From a virus, in the IMG/VR virus record IMGVR_UViG_3300000115_000083, positions 1 through 36,470 of that record: 36,470 bases of DNA; one strand, written 5' to 3'. Numbering within the stretch: position 1 is the first letter of the stretch; every line of letters begins with the position of its first letter. The notes under the pieces are model-generated. The model was not told where the DNA came from. It worked only from the letters and a program-made list of their open reading frames with translations, and did no database searches. The position numbers were made by a program, and so were the translations under genes. Shown here piece after piece: positions 32,801-36,470 of this stretch.

Positions 32801-34834
32801 GTTTTATCTGTATCAAAAATTAGTAATGTTTCTAACCCAACTACCTATAACTATGCTAATGCTTTAGTTTATGCTACACAACCATTTCTCACACCGGAAG
32901 GTAATATAGAAACTAATACAGGTTGGTATCCTTCTCAATATTTAAGTGGAGAATCATTTTCAACTACAGACCATAATATTCTTTCAAATACTCCAGGTTT
33001 AAATCATCAAATTTTAGTTCAAGTAGCAGACACACAACCTCCATTTATGACTGATGTTTTTGGTATAACACCTGAAGAAGAATGGCCTTCAACTTATTTC
33101 CATGGTAATGTAACAATTGCTCAAATGATTCAAGAACTACAACTTGCTGGATACGATGGTCCAACTTTAGATGCTTATCCAACAACAGCTGATAGTGGTG
33201 GGACTGAGGCTGGAAACGGAATTATTAATCAATTAGATGGGTTAACGATATTTGCTCAAACAGGTGATTATCGACCATATCAATTTATTAAATGGTGTGA
33301 AATAACTGGATTAGAAAGTTTAATACAGACTTATTTTCCTATAGGAGAACCTATAGGTAGTGGTGAAAACATTTATCCAGGAAATTTTGATATTCCTGGC
33401 TTACCACCTCTGTTTTATATATCACCTAATGCAATAAGAAGTATAGGGGAATACAATAAGACAGAGTTAGAATATGAATCCCGTTTTAATGGACCTTTTA
33501 AAGGTAAACATTTGTTAGGGGGTAATGCACAATCATCATCAAATACTAATCAAAGGATAAATTCAAGATATGATGAACACGAAACACCAAGACCACACCG
33601 TGGTTTACATACAGAAAATATCACTCAAGCTGGTAAATTTTCTAACGCTATGGATAGTTCAAATTATATAAATGGACAACAATATGGTCCTGGTAGTACT
33701 ATATTATTAGGTAATCAAATTTTTACACAAAGTTTAGCACAAAGTAATGATGCATATGGTTTTCGTATTATGAATGGAGACCCTGATGAGGTTGGAGCAC
33801 AACCCGTGTTTACGGTAGCATATGGTAACATCCATGGTTCCGGTTCATTAAAACAATCTAATTCAGCATCACCTTCAGAGGCAGTTTATAAACAATATGC
33901 TTCTATTCTAAGAAATCTTGAAGTGAGTGGGAGTTTTTATTCCTTATCTGGTTCAATATCTTATCCTGGTTTTGAAAACAACGATATAGTTACAGGTCAA
34001 AGTTTTGCAAAACCAGATGCTAATGTATTTATTATAGCTGCAAACAAAGAAGTAGTAGGTGATAAACTTAGTGATAAATTTATACTTAAATTAGAAGGTA
34101 AAAATTCTAATGGTCATGCAAATACATTACATTTGACGAGTGATTTTGAGCATCCTGTATATGAATCAGGTACTGGATTAAAAAGATTAACCATCGTTTC
34201 AGGTTCTTGGAAACCATCTGCTGTTGGTAGCAGTCCAGCTATTGATAATGTAGTTGGTAGTAGTTTACATACACTTGCAACTCATAGAAGATTTGGTTAT
34301 TTTTATCCTGAAGTTGGTATTTGGATTTTAAATCCTGCTGTAGGTAATCAGGTATTAGGTGGTATCCCAGGAGAAGTAGGTAGTAATGTACAAGTTGCAT
34401 TTAATGATTCAACACAAAGAAATAATGGTTTAGCACCTCATGGAAAATCGAAGTCTGATAAAGAATATAACAATGCGTTACTTCTTGCAAATTGTATGAG
34501 AAATAGAGGTGATAAAATCACAATGCAAATTAATACTGAAACTGAAGAAATTCATAAAGGTATAATAGTAAAAGTACCAGCTGATGCATTAAACTATTCA
34601 TTAAATCCTAGTAGACTAATAGGTTATAACGAAGAGGGTGAATTTAATAATTTTGGAAATTCAATGACAGAAGGTGGGGGTGAAGATGCAAAAGGTAGTG
34701 CAACAACATACCCAAACCAAATACAATTATACAATGCTACAGGATATTTAGTTGCTGTAGCAAATTTCAGTAAAGCTATAAGAAAAGATTTCAATAAAGA
34801 ATTAGTTATAAAAGTAGTTCTACCAGTAGGATAA
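29861..34834 (+). CDS. Giant (1657-aa) adhesin-like virion protein with C-terminal anchor module
   Basis: About residues 1-1250 are unlike the neighbours: Pro/Asn/Gly/Tyr-rich (TPHSPFNNPSSTF, PWWKFGGQF, LPPLFYIS) with occasional helical stretches (TLELTNREKELVAYARTL). About 1255-1657 are the module shared with the 444-aa protein (IFTQSLAQSND, EAVYKQYAS, HRRFGYFYPEVGI, GYLVAVANFSKAIRKDF). The arrangement suggests a conserved virion-binding part carrying a large variable region that could reach the host surface. Codon use near 29940-30190 is less AT-biased than elsewhere (sites such as CCCGGG and GCCGGC). AGAGGATAA-type ribosome site precedes ATG 29861. Receptor binding is inferred. Confidence 0.6.
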   Translation: MNKELHWNGLDYGEIVEIGYTTADTMYYPGDDRSTTPHSPFNNPSSTFENTTYNVNGRYMRALGVMQEYRWADRIEVCLASPGQRYSAGSYAQSIAHPLGDNPNPITSLGPLHSGNDAAQNTSVDCLQNIGSWNQVCTWRTKPEVIQMYNYHQLLRGVHQTQISAQPQYGLTLPNINDDFIHTPSYAWWVYVSSRWKVIARQGVTNNNNAPEFGFVPPMIPYIKTRISPEKIFGPIDTPWWKFGGQFTSPDIGIDDTYDMNLDKFQPVELYFTGVTNLHSSLNDQGSTQNIPDDIQLLQEYYDAITSINNGVPGGGQYDSIIHPLIEAGLQAFQPIYPFISPGSTQMSDYFHQHPPGPDLTYVISDYINEGTPFYNLFNAELGGTGTELNNPDYALPGTFIAQFANSLQGNQTIRLPHATFAIGPYGPKIQSGISVLPRQFNPPQDGILNTTGNIMAQNGWLPGDTGEAINSSYQDLMPYTFTENTPESALLIQTYLANFYARHTAGRHAILGMQPLYYSLDEFFIQDYDLMGLYQYDTTTGLPINHNSTTYTGNISNYLLMLQNPETYELTIENWTKLYVMYKRYKATNPSDNDWPNNITNLNSPLSAVDMHAIYPEWPHIVEGPGGGTGAAAEFAATAWNKANLRGSFAPLGPPAPAGYVPKCGVNYPQYLGIPFNVSPDTNTTTPNDGGYPFNFQCGINFNAENADTLTGYMTALDYIIPYGDDIPLELSDLFNSYSNTPNGIEGCENQAHLIYEFLDKELWKYFYTMHQAVKKFVDSENTLGDDYVFYPNLIPQNLIMNTLELTNREKELVAYARTLDIGMASTNTSYQDFIQQTVNQWNPFLDNPGGNGGMPQIIQYGFLDNIRNKLIQLTLNQGGIAQWEINNFLYWVLSNGSTVFPPGGLGGGLPAPTPIDNDFSMYDDDTELGTFVTAPFMMGQELQPGPNEIMYTGPHFPGSTAGYWQVCAYLNEHFPNGNVLSVSKISNVSNPTTYNYANALVYATQPFLTPEGNIETNTGWYPSQYLSGESFSTTDHNILSNTPGLNHQILVQVADTQPPFMTDVFGITPEEEWPSTYFHGNVTIAQMIQELQLAGYDGPTLDAYPTTADSGGTEAGNGIINQLDGLTIFAQTGDYRPYQFIKWCEITGLESLIQTYFPIGEPIGSGENIYPGNFDIPGLPPLFYISPNAIRSIGEYNKTELEYESRFNGPFKGKHLLGGNAQSSSNTNQRINSRYDEHETPRPHRGLHTENITQAGKFSNAMDSSNYINGQQYGPGSTILLGNQIFTQSLAQSNDAYGFRIMNGDPDEVGAQPVFTVAYGNIHGSGSLKQSNSASPSEAVYKQYASILRNLEVSGSFYSLSGSISYPGFENNDIVTGQSFAKPDANVFIIAANKEVVGDKLSDKFILKLEGKNSNGHANTLHLTSDFEHPVYESGTGLKRLTIVSGSWKPSAVGSSPAIDNVVGSSLHTLATHRRFGYFYPEVGIWILNPAVGNQVLGGIPGEVGSNVQVAFNDSTQRNNGLAPHGKSKSDKEYNNALLLANCMRNRGDKITMQINTETEEIHKGIIVKVPADALNYSLNPSRLIGYNEEGEFNNFGNSMTEGGGEDAKGSATTYPNQIQLYNATGYLVAVANFSKAIRKDFNKELVIKVVLPVG

Positions 34835-34864
34835 TAAAATTTATAGGTTTGGAATATTTAATGT

Positions 34865-34878
34865 ATACTTATATACAA
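34865..34878 (+). promoter_or_regulatory. Phage late-type promoter motif (variant)
   Basis: ATACTTATATACAA, one mismatch from the site at 1784, lies 13 nt before ATG 34892. It begins the replication/recombination block after the virion genes. Confidence 0.45.
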
Positions 34879-34891
34879 TAGAGGAAAATAA

Positions 34892-35404
34892 ATGGTTACA
34901 TTAGGATTAGATGCATCAACGACTTGCGTTGGTTATGCATTCACAAAAGATAAGAAGATTCTCGATATGGGATTCATCGACATCAAAAAAGAAATAACAC
35001 CCAAAGATAAAGTACAGAAAGTTCTTGAACTTCTCAATAATAATCCGTATATTGAAGAGGTATATGATATTAACATTGAAGATAGTTTATCAGGATTTGC
35101 TGGTGGGAGAACATCTCAACAAGTTATTATTAAATTAGCAAAGTTTAATGCAATACTTTGTTTTATGTTAGAAGAAATGTTTGATTACGAAGTTAATAAC
35201 ATAAATCCAATGACTGCTAGAAAGAATGTATTTGGAAAAGCTAGAGTTAAAGGTATGAAAGCTAAAGATTTAGTTAAAATGAAGATAGAAGAAATGTACA
35301 ATACCAAGAAATGGTGTAAACATACTACACGAGGGAATTGGGATAAGAGGAATATAGATATGTACGATGGTTTAGTAATGGCACTTTTTGAAAAAAAAGC
35401 TTGA
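34892..35404 (+). CDS. RuvC-like Holliday-junction resolvase
   Basis: A 170-aa nuclease of the RuvC/RNase H fold. Acidic active-site residues are visible: Asp7 in LGLDAST, Glu63 in INIEDSL, and Asp156/Asp159 in NIDMYDGLVMAL. Length is close to bacterial RuvC (about 173 aa). It would cut four-way DNA junctions arising in replication and recombination before packaging. Classical T4 uses gp49, a different fold, so this is a replacement for, or addition to, that function. AGAGGA precedes the ATG. Its last codons AAA GCT TGA form part of the -35 region of the next promoter. Confidence 0.8.
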   Translation: MVTLGLDASTTCVGYAFTKDKKILDMGFIDIKKEITPKDKVQKVLELLNNNPYIEEVYDINIEDSLSGFAGGRTSQQVIIKLAKFNAILCFMLEEMFDYEVNNINPMTARKNVFGKARVKGMKAKDLVKMKIEEMYNTKKWCKHTTRGNWDKRNIDMYDGLVMALFEKKA

Positions 35405-35430
35405 CTTTAATACTAAAAATGTCGTATATT
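35401..35430 (+). promoter_or_regulatory. Sigma70-like (early/middle) promoter overlapping the resolvase stop
   Basis: AAGC then TTGACT (35401-35406), an 18-nt spacer and TATATT (35425-35430), matching the sites at 2655 and 6481. TTGACT contains the TGA stop of the resolvase gene. The likely start site falls at about 35437, that is, on the primase ATG (35438). Confidence 0.75.
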
Positions 35431-35437
35431 GTTATAA

Positions 35438-36358
35438 ATGTATAAGTACGAATTAGTAACATTGTTGGAAAAAGTTTTAATGAAAAGCTATGAAATGAAA
35501 AATGGTGAGCATGCTTTTCATTGCCCTTTTTGCAATCATCATAAGAAGAAACTTCAAGTTAATTGTGAAACACAAAAATGGCATTGCTGGGTATGTAATG
35601 TTGGAGGGTATAAAATTGGTATATTACTCCGTAAAATAAATGCACCTAAACAAATCATATCAGAAGTATTAAGAATACTTGGTGATTATAAGGGTATTAA
35701 ACACGAAAAAGATGAAGTTACAAAATATGATGTTTCATTACCACAATGTTATCAACCACTTTGGAAAAAATCAGATGACCCATTATATAAGAATGCTATA
35801 CATTATTTAAGACGAAGAGGAATAACTGGAATTGATATTCTTCGATATTCCATGGGGTTTTGTTCGTCAAACGGGTACTCTAATCGTATCATCATACCAA
35901 GTTATGATGCTGATGGAAAATTAAATTATTTTTTAGCAAGAGATATGTTTCCCAATTCAAAGTTTAAATACAAGAACCCACCAATGTCAAAAGACACGGT
36001 ATGTTTTGAAATGTTTATAAATTGGAAAGAACCAATTGTTTTAGTTGAAGGTGTGTTTGATGCAATTGCTATTAGAAATAATGCAATACCATTATTGGGT
36101 AAATTTCCATCTAAAACATTAGTAAAAAGATTAGTAGAAAAACAAGTAAAAAAGATTTATGTAGCTCTTGATGAAGATGCAAAAAAAGATGCTATTAAAT
36201 TAAGTAAATTTTTAATGGATTATGGTATCAATACATATATGTTAAATTTAAAAGAAAAGGACCCTTCAGAAATTGGTTTTAGTAATTTTTGGGAAATAGT
36301 AAAAAATACAAGTCAATCTAAATTTTCAGATATAATTAAGGAGAGATTAAATGGATAG
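35438..36358 (+). CDS. 61: DnaG-type primase (T4 gp61-like)
   Basis: A 306-aa primase that makes RNA primers for lagging-strand synthesis with the replicative helicase. The N-terminal zinc finger is FHCPFC (Cys29, Cys32) and WHCWVC (Cys50, Cys53). The middle region has the usual GFCSSNGYSNRIIIPSYDADG segment. The TOPRIM part shows VLVEGVFDAIAI (Glu204) and YVALDEDAKKD (Asp245/Asp247). Length is near T4 gp61 (342 aa). No Shine-Dalgarno precedes ATG 35438 and the predicted transcription start coincides with it, so translation may be leaderless. A later ATG at MKSYE would cut into the usual N terminus. Confidence 0.9.
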   Translation: MYKYELVTLLEKVLMKSYEMKNGEHAFHCPFCNHHKKKLQVNCETQKWHCWVCNVGGYKIGILLRKINAPKQIISEVLRILGDYKGIKHEKDEVTKYDVSLPQCYQPLWKKSDDPLYKNAIHYLRRRGITGIDILRYSMGFCSSNGYSNRIIIPSYDADGKLNYFLARDMFPNSKFKYKNPPMSKDTVCFEMFINWKEPIVLVEGVFDAIAIRNNAIPLLGKFPSKTLVKRLVEKQVKKIYVALDEDAKKDAIKLSKFLMDYGINTYMLNLKEKDPSEIGFSNFWEIVKNTSQSKFSDIIKERLNG

Positions 36359-36470
36359 TAATTTCAATATCGATTGGAGAAAGTCAGTAATAATATTAAG
36401 TGGTGGTTTCGACCCCATACATAAAGGACATATGAGAATGTTCAGAGAAGCAAGTAACTTAGGACACCAA
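36351..36470 (+). CDS. Nucleotidyltransferase / cytidylyltransferase-like protein (3' partial)
   Basis: The first 40 codons of a gene that runs off the right edge. VIILSGGFDPIHKGHMRMF is the (G/F)xFDPxHxGH nucleotide-binding motif of the HIGH-type nucleotidyltransferase superfamily (NadD, CoaD, glycerol-3-phosphate or sugar cytidylyltransferases). AAGGAGAG (36339-36346) precedes ATG 36351, which overlaps the primase stop by 8 nt. The substrate cannot be decided from the fragment; in phages such genes serve NAD salvage or sugar-nucleotide synthesis. Confidence 0.8.
   Translation, partial: MDSNFNIDWRKSVIILSGGFDPIHKGHMRMFREASNLGHQ

Overview
The window is a stretch of a lytic, T4-like contractile-tailed phage genome (myovirus). 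It is very AT-rich, all genes are on the + strand, and genes are packed with ATGA/TAATG overlaps and GGAG-type ribosome binding sites. No bacterial chromosomal genes, integrase, tRNA or CRISPR were seen. The gene set (T4-type baseplate genes 25 and 6, a gp55-like late sigma factor, PhoH, small heat-shock protein, peptide deformylase, gp61-like primase, many giant Asn/Ser/Gly-rich virion proteins) is what one meets in marine T4-like phages of cyanobacteria, SAR11 and similar low-GC hosts. The host cannot be named from the sequence.

Layout. (1) 1-9400: an accessory, metabolic and regulatory block: membrane protein tail, 5'-nucleotidase-like HAD enzyme, Hsp20, several small proteins, a trypsin-like protease, a zinc-ribbon protein, peptide deformylase, an outer-membrane beta-barrel protein with a small membrane partner, PhoH, a membrane-anchored 3D-domain protein, an HD phosphohydrolase, and the late sigma factor. 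(2) 9432-34834: the virion block: spike-like protein, gp25, gp6, a DNRLRE-type protein, a 1935-aa baseplate/tail protein, a 1453-aa tail-protein-I-like protein, then fibre/adhesin-like proteins ending in a 1657-aa protein. (3) 34892-36470: replication and recombination: RuvC-like resolvase, primase, and the start of a nucleotidyltransferase.

Regulation is unusually readable. Three sites share AAGCTTGACT-18 nt-TATATT, a sigma70-like class in front of the zinc-ribbon gene, the 3D-domain gene and the primase. Nine sites share ATATTTATATA(T/C)(A/G)AA in front of virion and other genes; these probably form the phage's own late class, read with the gp55-like factor encoded at 8703. Two further sites carry the classical T4 late box TATAAATA. 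Two strong intrinsic terminators (about 1297 and 5495) punctuate the left block.

Most interesting: a self-contained cassette at about 4318-5524 (TATAAATA box, outer-membrane barrel, two-helix membrane protein, UUCG terminator); a possible three-way-junction RNA just upstream; a gene that appears to start at ATT; a small membrane gene bridging two neighbours; and a virion module present once almost alone (444 aa) and once as the C-terminal anchor of a 1657-aa protein. No stretch longer than 300 bases lacks a gene; the longest gap is 4149-4371, which holds the RNA candidate.
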